This document shows, one piece after another, positions 1 to 8,767 of a stretch of 60,343 nucleotides of DNA. The position numbers were made by a program, and so were the translations under genes. This DNA comes from Candidatus Cloacimonadota bacterium (GTDB lineage Bacteria > Cloacimonadota > Cloacimonadia > JGIOTU-2), in the NCBI GenBank assembly GCA_023129415.1, contig JAGMCF010000077.1:1-60343 (forward strand), written 5' to 3'. Numbering within the stretch: position 1 is the first letter of the stretch; the number at the start of each line of letters is the position of its first letter. The notes under the pieces were generated by a model. That model had not been told where the DNA came from, ran no database searches, and saw only the letters and a list, made by a program, of their open reading frames with translations.

Positions 1-2803
1 TTTCATAAGCAGTGTTTGTCATCTTTGTCGGCACAATAAGATAGGCATAAGCCTGGCGGTCAGAACGACCAACTCGTCCCCGCAGTTGATAAAGCTGTGC
101 TAAACCGAATTTATCAGCTCTGTTAATTATAATTGTATTGACATTGGGTATATCAATTCCAGACTCAATTATAGTAGTGCAAATGAGAACATCAAATTTA
201 TAATGATAGAAATCAAACATCACTTTCTCCAAAGTCCTTTCTGGCATTTGTGCGTGAGCAACTTCAAATGAAATATCTGGCATATAATTGCACAATCTTT
301 GCTTCATTGCAAAAATAGTTTCAACACGATTATGTAGAAAATAAACCTGACCTTGCCTGTCAACCTCTCGCTTGATAGCCAGTTCAATTATATCATCGTT
401 GTATGGAATTATCGCGGTTCGGATTGGCAAGCGATTCTCAGGCGGAATATTCATAATCGTCATATCTTTCACTCTGGAAAGTGCCATATTCAAAGTTCTT
501 GGAATTGGAGTTGCTGAAAGAAAAAGAATATCTGCATCCGCCTTTAATGCTTTTAACTTCTCCTTTTGTTTCACACCAAATCTTTGTTCTTCATCAATAA
601 TAATCAAACCCAAATCTTTAAATTTCACATCATCAGAAAGCAATCTGTGTGTGCCGATTACAATATCAACTTCACCAAACTGCAAGCCATCAATAATTCG
701 CTTTTGATTTTTAGGAGTGATGAAACGGCTGAGCATTTCAACTCTGACAGGATAATCCTTTAATCGCTCTGAAAATGTGATATAATGCTGTTCTGTAAGA
801 ATGGTTGTTGGAACAAGAAAGGCAACTTGTTTGCTGTCCATCACTGATTTGAAAGCAGCACGAATCGCCACTTCGGTTTTCCCAAAACCAACATCACCAC
901 AAATCAATCGTTCCATTGGAATTGCAGATTCCATATCATCTTTGATATCTTCGGTTGCTTTAGTCTGGTCAGGTGTATCTTCATAAATAAATGATGCTTC
1001 CAAATCCTTTTGCCATTCTGAATCTGGGGAGAATGCAAAGCCTTTTACAAGTGTTCTTTGTGCATAAAGATACACAAGTTCTGCTGCAATTTCTTCAATA
1101 TCTCTCCTAACTCTTTTCTTTACTCTATCCCATAATCTACCACCAATTCTATGAATATTTGGGGTAATCCCTTCTTGAGCTGAAAATTTTGAGATAAGAT
1201 TTAATTGTTCTGTTGGAACGAAAATTTTGTCATCATCTGCATAACGAATGACAATACAATCCAACTCAGAATTCTTTCCGCCAAAGGCGGATCCTTGAGA
1301 AATTTTCAACTTTTCCAATCCCTGATACAAACCAATACCATAATCAATATGAACCACATAATCACCATTTTGTAAGGACTCATAATCTGCAAGTGCTTCT
1401 GCTTTTTTGAATCGTGCAAATCGTCTTTTCTGCCTATACCTATTAAATATTTCATGATCTGTAAAAATTGCAAGACGAGCATCATCAAATATAAAGCCGT
1501 TTTGAAAGACACCTACCTCAAATCTTACCTTATCTTGATATTCTGATAAAATCTCCTGCATTCGCTGACTCTGGCTTTTATTATCAGATTGGATGAAAAC
1601 TGTAAATCCATTTTGAAGAAGTAAATCAATTTCATCTTCAAGAAGATTAAAATTACTATTAAAATTCATCTGGGATTTGAATGGAATATAAAGTGAACAT
1701 TCAGAAAGATGATAATCACTATGACTAAAGAAGAATTTTGAAAATTTATCTAAATCCAGACTATCAAATTTAGAAAAGAATTCATCAGGTTTTGGAATTA
1801 ATTTTTCTGGAATGATATTGAGCTTTTCTTTGTAACACTTTTCAATTTCCTCAAAGAGATTCCTCTCGATATTATAGAAATTCTGAAATTCATCAAAAAC
1901 CAAAAAAGTATTTTCTGAATTAAAATACTCAGAGAAGGTGGCAGTTCTATCTAAAAGTTTTGCAAAATCTTGTTCAATGCCATCATAAAAGCCTTTTGCA
2001 GAAATTCTTTCTAATAGCTCATTTGGAGATGAAGCGGAAAGACTATTGCCTGTTCCCCGTAGTCCAGATGATCCCCGATTTAATCGGGGAGGAACGAAGG
2101 GTGAAAGAGAAATTTCTCTTATCGGTTGGATGATTATTTCATTATAATTGTCATTGATCGAGCATTGAGTTTTAATAGAGAATTCTCTGATTGAAACAAT
2201 CTCATCACCAAAGAATTCAAGTCTGAAAGGATTTTCAAATTGTGGCGAGAATATATCTATTATTCCACCGCGCTTGCTTATTTCTCCTATTTGTGAAATT
2301 TGACTCGTATGATTGTATCCGCAAGCAATTAAATCTGAAACAAGCTTTTCTAAATCATATTCCTTTCCTTTTGATAGAGAAGTAATATTCGTTTTGTAAT
2401 TTTCGTGATGATTAATATTACGAAGAAATTCTTTAATAGAAACAATAAAAATACCAGATTCACCCAAGACAGCTTTGCTCAGGGTGTTGCTTCGCTCAAT
2501 CTGGCAACTCAATCTTGGTGAAAATTCCTCATAGGGTAAAAGTTCATATTCTGGTAAAAAATGAACATTATCTTTTCCAATCAGAATTTCTAAATCATCA
2601 CAGGTATTTCTAGCAATTACATCATTTTGCGTTATGTGTAAAATAGGTTTTTTCGTTATGAAAAAAATATGAGCAAGAAGCAGAGATTTTACAGAATCAG
2701 TTAAACCAAAAATCTGCTTTGGCTTCTGAATCTTAATAAGCCAGTTAAATTGATTTATTAAATCGGACTTTGATAAAAATGGCTTTAAGTTTTTGTAGAA
2801 CAT
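1..2803 (-). CDS. mfd: Transcription-repair coupling factor Mfd (3' end outside window)
   Basis: The reading frame is open from an ATG at 2803 to the left edge (about 934 codons), so the last ~200 residues of this ~1,100-1,150-residue family are missing. The ORF track lists only its shadows. Mfd displaces stalled RNA polymerase and recruits UvrA. Visible parts: N-terminal UvrB-homology region (LLPYEEFSP; GGIIDIFSP), CarD-like RNA polymerase-binding domain from about residue 470 (DYVVHIDYGIGLYQGL), Walker A GDVGFGKTE near 640, DEEQ box near 736, helicase motif VI YQLRGRVGRS near 905. The frame checks arithmetically between the start and motif VI. Two short GC-rich palindromes are read through in frame (1277-1291, 2072-2090), and the protein segment at the second (PPRLNRGSSGLRGTGN) looks foreign to the family. 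Identity is near certain from the motifs. Confidence 0.96.
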   Translation of the reverse strand, partial: MFYKNLKPFLSKSDLINQFNWLIKIQKPKQIFGLTDSVKSLLLAHIFFITKKPILHITQNDVIARNTCDDLEILIGKDNVHFLPEYELLPYEEFSPRLSCQIERSNTLSKAVLGESGIFIVSIKEFLRNINHHENYKTNITSLSKGKEYDLEKLVSDLIACGYNHTSQISQIGEISKRGGIIDIFSPQFENPFRLEFFGDEIVSIREFSIKTQCSINDNYNEIIIQPIREISLSPFVPPRLNRGSSGLRGTGNSLSASSPNELLERISAKGFYDGIEQDFAKLLDRTATFSEYFNSENTFLVFDEFQNFYNIERNLFEEIEKCYKEKLNIIPEKLIPKPDEFFSKFDSLDLDKFSKFFFSHSDYHLSECSLYIPFKSQMNFNSNFNLLEDEIDLLLQNGFTVFIQSDNKSQSQRMQEILSEYQDKVRFEVGVFQNGFIFDDARLAIFTDHEIFNRYRQKRRFARFKKAEALADYESLQNGDYVVHIDYGIGLYQGLEKLKISQGSAFGGKNSELDCIVIRYADDDKIFVPTEQLNLISKFSAQEGITPNIHRIGGRLWDRVKKRVRRDIEEIAAELVYLYAQRTLVKGFAFSPDSEWQKDLEASFIYEDTPDQTKATEDIKDDMESAIPMERLICGDVGFGKTEVAIRAAFKSVMDSKQVAFLVPTTILTEQHYITFSERLKDYPVRVEMLSRFITPKNQKRIIDGLQFGEVDIVIGTHRLLSDDVKFKDLGLIIIDEEQRFGVKQKEKLKALKADADILFLSATPIPRTLNMALSRVKDMTIMNIPPENRLPIRTAIIPYNDDIIELAIKREVDRQGQVYFLHNRVETIFAMKQRLCNYMPDISFEVAHAQMPERTLEKVMFDFYHYKFDVLICTTIIESGIDIPNVNTIIINRADKFGLAQLYQLRGRVGRSDRQAYAYLIVPTKMTNTAYE
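1277..1291. repeat. Short palindrome inside mfd (tccgccaaaggcgga)
   Basis: Perfect 6-bp arms with an AAA loop, read in frame inside the CarD-like domain of Mfd as part of QGSAFGGKN. This loop seems several residues longer than is usual between KLKI and IVIRYA. It may be a small palindromic insertion of the same kind as at 2072-2090. Weaker case than that one. Confidence 0.5.
2072..2090. repeat. TCCCCGAT-ATCGGGGA palindromic element inserted in mfd
   Basis: Eight-bp arms with a 3-nt loop, embedded in a GC-rich patch (about 2050-2100) of an otherwise AT-rich gene. The same core (tcccgat..atcggga) recurs in intergenic DNA at 3342, 16529, 17155, 45231, 48146 and 48182. Here it is translated in frame, adding roughly 20 residues to Mfd. 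Confidence 0.75.
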
Positions 2804-2909
2804 AAGAATTTAGTTAGTTTGAAATTATCATTAATTTTTTAAATATATATGAGTTTACTATAAAAAGGTCATAAAATGAAATATTTCTATAATTTATACC
2901 GATTTGAGA

Positions 2910-3008
2910 AACCGTTGAAACGGTTGAGTATTTCTAAGTTGTTATTAACCACCAACTTAAGTTGGTGGTTAATGAAACCTCAATATGATTATAACCGTTT
3001 TAACGGTT
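2910..3008. repeat. Compound palindromic repeat (three nested palindromes, REP-like)
   Basis: A perfect 30-bp palindrome (2944-2973, core accaacttaagttggt) is flanked on each side by a hairpin with identical arms, aaccgtt..aacggtt (2910-2925 and 2993-3008). The symmetric three-part layout resembles REP/BIME elements mobilised by REP-associated tyrosine transposases. No such transposase is in the window. It lies between the divergent-side promoter region of mfd and the next gene's 3' end. Confidence 0.7.
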
Positions 3009-3398
3009 TACTAATACTTAAATTTGATTTTTTATAGTGGATTCATATATATTTTATCTTACATTTTATACTCATATAAATTTTAATAATACAAATAGCA
3101 TCAATGTTTTAATAATTTATTATTTTAAATTATATTTTAAATTGATATAATCATTTTGCAAGTTTTTTGAAATAAATTTAACAAAGTTTTTTTGAAATTT
3201 TTTATTTATGCACAAATTTCTAATTTACTATAACCTACTATGGATTCCCGATAGGTTCGGGAATGACAAAACATAACCAGAATTCAAGTATCAAATTTCT
3301 AATTTATTATGACTTACTATAGATTCCCGATCCGTTCAGGCTCCCCGATGAAATCGGGGGGACTAATAAGTTCAGGAATGACAGACCGAAGACAAATA
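3009..3398. other. Non-coding spacer with palindromic repeats
   Basis: No gene is seen. After an AT-rich stretch with no recognised signal (3010-3235), two related repeat units occur: gattcccgataggttcggga (about 3243-3262) followed by atgac, and a second copy at about 3321-3385 interrupted by ctccccgatgaaatcggggg. The gattcccg..cgggaatgac pattern recurs at 16461-16625. Confidence 0.6.
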
Positions 3399-3420
3399 TC
3401 AAATATCAAATATCAATCTC
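3393..3420. repeat. Heptamer array (caaatat x3 plus a degenerate unit) at a gene end
   Basis: Three exact caaatat units followed by caatctc. On the minus strand it encodes the last residues (LIFDI) and supplies the TGA stop of the neighbouring hydrolase gene. Confidence 0.75.
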
Positions 3421-4931
3421 TTTACCCACAATGCAGTTCTATCTCTATTTTTTATAAAATTTTCAATCATAAAATCTCTATCTATATTTACATTATCATT
3501 AAATACTTCTCTGCCATTTATTTTAACAGACACAGGATTTTCCAAATTGACCATATCTGGATGCAGATAAATTGCAAATTTACCCACTCGCGATGTTTCT
3601 ATATTAAAATGGTTTCCAAAGTATGTTCCTCGAATAGCTCCTGATGGTTTATTATATTTAAATGCATCATAATATGTTGTATCCGGAAATTGACCATGCA
3701 ATTCAATTTGCTCTTTTCCTCGCAAAACTGTTAGTTTAACTTCATCTCCTCGTGCTTTAAAGGTTTTCAAACTATCCATATCATCAATATCTTCTGTTTC
3801 AATACCATCCATTTTGATAATAACATCTTCGGGCACCAAACCCATCTCTTTTGCCACACATTCTCCTTCAACAAGATTCTTAACTTTAATCCCGGGTTTA
3901 TCATAATCCGTATCATGATAAAATCCAAATTGAATCCTATCATCGATCATTTCTATTTGATATTTCTTTTGCCATGCTTTTGCAGTTTCTGCAGTATCCA
4001 GACTTACAATTTCCAGCCAATCACAATGGCTGTAATCAGATGACCATGATTCCCAATAAATTTCTGGTCTAAACACATCTCTCACATGGTTTCTCATATG
4101 CTCAATCATTATAGGAACTTCATTATCAGCATAAGCAAATTCATGTCCAATGCCAAAATATTCTTTATAAAGCAAATTTGCTCCAGCTTGCAAGGACAGC
4201 TCCATAAGTGGTTTCATCTTTGCTGATGGATACAATCTGTCTAAATCCGTATTTATTGCATAAACTGACCTATTCATAAGATTAGAAATATAAACTGGTG
4301 TATCAGTAACTATTGAACCAACAGAGATATATCCATTCAGAGAATAAAAGCAAGCAAAATCATTTGGTTCAACCAGAGCGAAATGAAAAGAAGCAGACCC
4401 ACCATCAGAAAAGCCTGTGATGTATATTCTGTCATCATCAATATTATAATTTGATTTGAGAATTCGTATCTGCTGTTTTATATTATTTATTCCACTCAAA
4501 TCCCACCAAGCCGTATCTTTATTTCCCAGTGGGAATAGCATCAACCAGTTATTCTTTTCAGCAAATTGCACAAATGTATTATCTTGAATGTGTTCCATAT
4601 AGTCTTCAATGAATTCTTGTCTACCTACACCACCATGAAGATATACAATTAATGGAGTCTTACTTTGACATTGATAATTTGCAGGAATATAAACAATATA
4701 TGGAGCTTGTAAAGTATCATTAATCTGATTATAATATTGAATAAATACACCTGTGCTATCTGGCTGTGGAAATTCATTCCAATTTGAAAGAAGCGTAAAA
4801 AGTGAATCGTTTGATATCGTTTTATCATCTCTTAATTTAATAATTCTTTTGTTAAAGTTATCTTCTTGAGAAAATAACAAACTTACACTAAACAGTAAGA
4901 TTAATATTATAATAAATTTTTGTTTATTCAT
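3399..4931 (-). CDS. Secreted alpha/beta-hydrolase (esterase/depolymerase-like) with PDZ domain
   Basis: 510 residues. Residues 1-21 form a signal peptide ending LLFSQ. An alpha/beta-hydrolase domain follows: oxyanion-type YLHGGVG near 97, nucleophile elbow GFSDGG near 172, and a late histidine in GIGHEFAY near 265. This resembles poly(3-hydroxybutyrate) depolymerase or feruloyl-esterase-like secreted esterases. A PDZ-like domain (about 345-430, KNLVEGECVAKEMGLVPEDV) lies C-terminal. Substrate is unknown. It lacks the sorting tail found on other secreted proteins here. The gene ends abruptly in a heptamer repeat that provides its stop codon, so the original C-terminus may have been altered. 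The upstream spacer separates it from the divergent gene at 5325. Confidence 0.8.
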   Translation of the reverse strand: MNKQKFIIILILLFSVSLLFSQEDNFNKRIIKLRDDKTISNDSLFTLLSNWNEFPQPDSTGVFIQYYNQINDTLQAPYIVYIPANYQCQSKTPLIVYLHGGVGRQEFIEDYMEHIQDNTFVQFAEKNNWLMLFPLGNKDTAWWDLSGINNIKQQIRILKSNYNIDDDRIYITGFSDGGSASFHFALVEPNDFACFYSLNGYISVGSIVTDTPVYISNLMNRSVYAINTDLDRLYPSAKMKPLMELSLQAGANLLYKEYFGIGHEFAYADNEVPIMIEHMRNHVRDVFRPEIYWESWSSDYSHCDWLEIVSLDTAETAKAWQKKYQIEMIDDRIQFGFYHDTDYDKPGIKVKNLVEGECVAKEMGLVPEDVIIKMDGIETEDIDDMDSLKTFKARGDEVKLTVLRGKEQIELHGQFPDTTYYDAFKYNKPSGAIRGTYFGNHFNIETSRVGKFAIYLHPDMVNLENPVSVKINGREVFNDNVNIDRDFMIENFIKNRDRTALWVKRLIFDI

Positions 4932-5324
4932 ACTTTCTCCAGATATATGTTTTTATCAAAAAAAATAATGAAGAATATATAGTGTCAAATTATTCTTATG
5001 ATAATATAGCTTCGGAATGAAATTCTCAAAAATAACGGTCACTTCGGGGAAGTGACCCTACAAATTACAATTTTAGAAAATTATTTAAACGATTTTTCCC
5101 TTGACAGATTACAATAATTTTTTAAAAAAAGGTTAACTTTGGATATAGGAACAATTATAATGAATATTGGAAATAAAATACATGATTTTTGTTATTTTAA
5201 TATTTTACTAACTGTCAAAATTTAAAAGGAATTAACAGAGAAATACAAAGAACGATATTCTGAATAATTAAGCAGAATATATATTAGGTGCTTTTTCAAA
5301 TAATTCAAACAATTAAGGATTGGC
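4932..5324. other. Divergent intergenic region with one hairpin
   Basis: AT-rich spacer between divergent genes. A perfect 9-bp hairpin lies at 5037-5057 (ggtcacttc-ggg-gaagtgacc) with no T-run on either side, so it looks more like an interspersed repeat than a terminator. A ttgaca at about 5101 has no convincing -10 partner. AAGGA just before 5325 is a plausible ribosome-binding site. Confidence 0.5.
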
Positions 5325-6251
5325 ATGAAAGAAAAATATAAAAACTTTAAAGAAAATTTGGAAAAACTTTATAAGAAATTTGGACGCATTGAGAATCAGG
5401 GCTACGATATCCAGGAATTTGGTAATGCATTAGTTAATGATGGAAAAATTGGACAGGCATATTCAAAACATTTCTTAAACCAACTAAATAATTACGAAAA
5501 ATTATCTAACGACTTTCCTGAATTTAATCCTTATATTCAAGAAATAATGAAATCTTCATTATATATATTAGATCAACTAGAACAAGTTGAGGAAAAAATA
5601 TTTGCTAGTCAAGAGCATTTTAGTGATGTAGTTCTAAGTGTAAGTACAGAGGTAACAGGTGCAACGGGTTCCTTATATTTAGCTGAAAGTGGAATAAATC
5701 ATCTTGAGATAGAAAACCCGAATATTAATATCCATGAGAAGTACAATATTCAAACACCAAATATTTTGGAATATTCAAGAATTGAAAATGAAATAGATAG
5801 TTATCTTTTCAAAATTGACCCTAAATTGCCTGAACGTAGAAAAGGTGCTTGGACAACAATTAATTCTACATCTCTAGATAAAAAGGCCCAAGCAGCTCAT
5901 ACAATGCGAGATATATTGTCTACAATTATTTCTAAATTGGCTTCAAATGCTGAGGTAAAAAAAACGGAATGGTGGAAACCAACGCCTGATAAAAAGAGTG
6001 GCGTATCTCTTAAACAAAGAATCCGATTTTTACTTTTCGGGCCAAAGAATGAGATAGAAAATGCTGATGAATTAGAAAATATTGAAAATAAAGTTAATAA
6101 ATGCTTTAAAGAGGATAGTTACCTAAAATCTTTAGCGCACGGAAGTAAAAAAGGCACAGTCGAGCTTATTGAATCCATTATGCATTCAATGGAAAGTACA
6201 ATGCTTCAAATATTTAAAAGTAAAGAGAAATATGGTAAAAATGAAATATAA
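5325..6251 (+). CDS. Uncharacterised protein, possible pPIWI-associating-nuclease/HEPN-like C-terminal domain
   Basis: 308 residues, soluble, rich in Lys, Glu and Asn, with no signal peptide. The N-terminal ~95 residues are helical and probably coiled (KEKYKNFKENLEKLYKKFG). After a middle linker, the C-terminal half contains RRKGAWTTIN, a helix AQAAHTMRDILSTIISKL, then EWWKPTP, LKQRIRFLLFG and a final LAHGSKKGT helix. From memory that order resembles the small domain called predicted pPIWI-associating nuclease, found in defence contexts. The match is weak and unverified. AAGGATTGGC precedes the ATG. The gene stands alone between a hydrolase and a serpin, with no recognisable defence partner. 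Confidence 0.55.
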   Translation: MKEKYKNFKENLEKLYKKFGRIENQGYDIQEFGNALVNDGKIGQAYSKHFLNQLNNYEKLSNDFPEFNPYIQEIMKSSLYILDQLEQVEEKIFASQEHFSDVVLSVSTEVTGATGSLYLAESGINHLEIENPNINIHEKYNIQTPNILEYSRIENEIDSYLFKIDPKLPERRKGAWTTINSTSLDKKAQAAHTMRDILSTIISKLASNAEVKKTEWWKPTPDKKSGVSLKQRIRFLLFGPKNEIENADELENIENKVNKCFKEDSYLKSLAHGSKKGTVELIESIMHSMESTMLQIFKSKEKYGKNEI

Positions 6252-6395
6252 TTTGATGATTTTAAAAGCACCAGTTCCAATAAGCCAATGATGTTAACTC
6301 CCGTTAGATAGTCTGGTTGTTAGCAAGTCAATGTAAAATTTGATTGGAATTAAAAGGTTTAAAATTATATGAAGAAATTCATTTTGGGAGGAAAA

Positions 6396-7667
6396 ATGCG
6401 AAAATTTTGTGTAAGCCTTATATTAATCGGAATTCTTATTCTTGGTTGTTCATCTAAAACAACATCACCTGGTAATGGAAACAATGACGATTATTCAAAA
6501 GTTGATTCATTAGCATATTCTGTTGATGAAGAACTGACTTCTGCTAATCTCAAATTTGCTCTTAAAATTTTTAATAAAATTGAAGAACAAAACAGCAATG
6601 AAAATATTTTTATATCACCATTAAGTTTATCTATTGCTCTTGCAATGACTTATAATGGTGCTTTAGAAGGAACTTATGAAGCTATGTCAACCACTCTGGA
6701 ATTTCAAAATATGAGTCTTGATGAAGTAAATGAAGAATTCCTAAAACTAATTAAAAGTCTTCAAAGATGCGACTCAAAAGTTGAGTTAAGTATTGCAAAT
6801 TCAATCTGGATAAGAGATGGTTTTCCTGTTAAACCTGATTTTATAGAAAGAAATGAAAACTTTTATTTGTCTCAAGTTTCTAATCTTGACTTTAATTTAC
6901 CCAATGCTCCAGATATTATAAATACTTGGGTTGAAGAGAATACAAATGGCAAAATTACTGATTTAATTCAGCAAATCAGTCCAGATGAAATGATGTTTTT
7001 GATAAATGCTTTGTATTTCAAAGGACAATGGAAATTCCAATTTGACGAAGCTGATACAGAAGAAGATATTTTTCATCTTTCTGATGAAACTACCAAAACT
7101 GTCTTAATGATGAAAAGTTCAGGTAAGGATTATAAATATTATTTCGATAATAATTTTAGTGCTGTGAGAATGCCTTATGGACGAGATAAAGTATCAATGT
7201 ATGTTTTTCTTCCTGGCGGGGAATATAATTTAGATGATTTCATAGCAAGCATAGATGCTGAAAATTGGAATAATTGGATGAATTCTTTTGATAGTTTAGC
7301 AAATATCTTTGAATATGAAGAAGAATATGAATGTTTTGAATTCGGACTTCCTAAATTTAAATTGGAATATGAAAAAGAACTAAATGATGCTTTAATTGCA
7401 TTAGGAATGGGTATAGCTTTTAATCCTTCTGCTAATTTTGGAGGAATGTCTGATGTAAAACCTCTTTGGATTAATTATGTAAAACAAAAAGCCTTCATAG
7501 AAGTAAACGAACAAGGAAGCGAAGCTGCTGCCGCAACTGTTGTTAGTATGACAAGTGGTATTCCACCAAATTTTATTGTAAATCGTCCATTCTTTTTTGT
7601 AATTAGAGATGACAGGTCAGAGACTATTTTATTTATGGGAAAGATTCTTGATCCAAGCTATGAATAA
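6396..7667 (+). CDS. Serpin (serine protease inhibitor) lipoprotein
   Basis: The ORF opens at 6369, but GGGAGG at 6386-6391 fits the second ATG at 6396, giving MRKFCVSLILIGILILGC, a clean lipoprotein signal with its lipobox cysteine. The rest is a full-length serpin (about 400 residues): NIFISPLSLSIALAMTYNGA, the breach-region NALYFKGQW, and the hinge EQGSEAAAATVV before NRPFFFVIRD and the terminal FMGKILDP. The small-residue hinge is the signature of an inhibitory serpin. The reactive loop is about one residue shorter than in alpha-1-antitrypsin, so P1 is uncertain (Thr, Ser or Gly near MTSGIPP). It probably protects the cell surface against the organism's own or foreign serine or cysteine proteases. 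Many secreted proteases are encoded nearby. Confidence 0.95.
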   Translation: MRKFCVSLILIGILILGCSSKTTSPGNGNNDDYSKVDSLAYSVDEELTSANLKFALKIFNKIEEQNSNENIFISPLSLSIALAMTYNGALEGTYEAMSTTLEFQNMSLDEVNEEFLKLIKSLQRCDSKVELSIANSIWIRDGFPVKPDFIERNENFYLSQVSNLDFNLPNAPDIINTWVEENTNGKITDLIQQISPDEMMFLINALYFKGQWKFQFDEADTEEDIFHLSDETTKTVLMMKSSGKDYKYYFDNNFSAVRMPYGRDKVSMYVFLPGGEYNLDDFIASIDAENWNNWMNSFDSLANIFEYEEEYECFEFGLPKFKLEYEKELNDALIALGMGIAFNPSANFGGMSDVKPLWINYVKQKAFIEVNEQGSEAAAATVVSMTSGIPPNFIVNRPFFFVIRDDRSETILFMGKILDPSYE

Positions 7668-7773
7668 TAAATATTATTTCAAAGATAATCAGATAGAATA
7701 TCTCAGAAAAAGTGTTCGTTTACTGATACTTTTATTAAATAAATTTTAATTTTTTATTGTTAATCTAAAATTT

Positions 7774-8643
7774 TTAAGGCACTATCCTTCTGCCCATTGC
7801 ATCTCTTCTGCCTGGTGAATTATCATAAATTTCTACAACATAATAGATTACTGCAATATAATCTCTGGGAAATTTCCCATGAAAATAGCTGTGAATATCA
7901 TTAATATATCTCACAACATTCTTTTCATACTCAGTAAGGTTCGGGTCATCAGGATGTAACAATCTCACAATTGTTTTTAGCTTATATGATGGAATATCCA
8001 GAAACACAATAGTGGAAATTGGATTTGTCATCTGATTTAGGAATGTTTGGGTTTCAAACTTAGGAGTGGAATATAATTCAAGTGAACCCTGTTTGTCTAA
8101 ATCAAAAAGAGAATCAACATTTTCATAAAAGTGGATCAAGTTTTCTAATTTTTCGGGAAATGATGCATCATCTGTATCTTTAAGCAATTTCATTATTTCT
8201 TCTATCTTTTCTCTTTTTGGCAAAAATCCCATGCCTTTTACAGCATTATTTAATTTGAATTTTGAATCTTTTCTTTCAAATCCATAAGAAGCAACAATGC
8301 CATTATGAGGTCCAGATAGGTCAGGACCTTTTGAGGGTTTTCCTTTTGCAGCTATCATCTCTTTAATTACTTCAATTGTTTCTTTTCGTCTTTCAGTATT
8401 CCATTCTAAAAAATGTTCAGGGAACTTTTGAAGAGTATACTCCTGCCACTTGCCATCTACTTTTGCTCTTATTGTATTCTCACCTTTGTCAGGAGTAATA
8501 ACATTTGTTTGATGGAAATAACCATCTTTCCAGAAATTGGATTGAGCATAAATATTTTGTTCTTCCTGATTTGTATTACCACATGACATAATAAAAATTA
8601 TGCAAATTGATGATCCTATATATAAAGCCTTTTTCACTTGCAT
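7774..8643 (-). CDS. Uncharacterised lipoprotein
   Basis: The track ORF starts at 8670, but AAGGAG six bases before the ATG at 8643 makes the start MQVKKALYIGSSIC. The signal ends in a lipobox (FIMSC). The mature part (about 270 residues) is soluble, mixed helical, with DLSGPHNGIVASYGF and a C-terminal RRDAMGRR. I do not recognise the family. It is divergent from the nfeD-like gene. Confidence 0.75.
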   Translation of the reverse strand: MQVKKALYIGSSICIIFIMSCGNTNQEEQNIYAQSNFWKDGYFHQTNVITPDKGENTIRAKVDGKWQEYTLQKFPEHFLEWNTERRKETIEVIKEMIAAKGKPSKGPDLSGPHNGIVASYGFERKDSKFKLNNAVKGMGFLPKREKIEEIMKLLKDTDDASFPEKLENLIHFYENVDSLFDLDKQGSLELYSTPKFETQTFLNQMTNPISTIVFLDIPSYKLKTIVRLLHPDDPNLTEYEKNVVRYINDIHSYFHGKFPRDYIAVIYYVVEIYDNSPGRRDAMGRRIVP

Positions 8644-8721
8644 TGGTATCTCCTTTCTGTTTTTTATCAATTAAAAGTGAGAATTTATTTGTCAAATTTA
8701 ACATAAATTAATACAAAATAA

Positions 8722-8749
8722 TTGACACATTTTCTATAAAATTTATAAA
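8722..8749 (+). promoter_or_regulatory. Sigma-70-type promoter of the nfeD-like gene
   Basis: TTGACA (8722-8727), 16-bp spacer, TATAAA (8744-8749). Transcription would begin near 8756, so the upstream ATG at 8756 would sit at the transcript end. This favours translation from the ATG at 8768, which has GGAG six bases before it. Confidence 0.65.
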
Positions 8750-8767
8750 TTATGTATGGAGAAAATA

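Noticed and set aside
372-1512. ORF-track entries 372-707, 566-763, 801-986 (+) and 1306-1512 (-)
   Set aside because: They are other-frame shadows of mfd, whose true frame runs off the left edge and is therefore missing from the track.
3309-3644. 111-codon plus-strand ORF
   Set aside because: It overlaps the end of the hydrolase gene and repeat DNA, and is an antisense shadow.
5101-5130. ttgaca as a promoter for the gene at 5325
   Set aside because: No acceptable -10 box lies at 15-19 bp, and the distance to the gene is about 220 bp.
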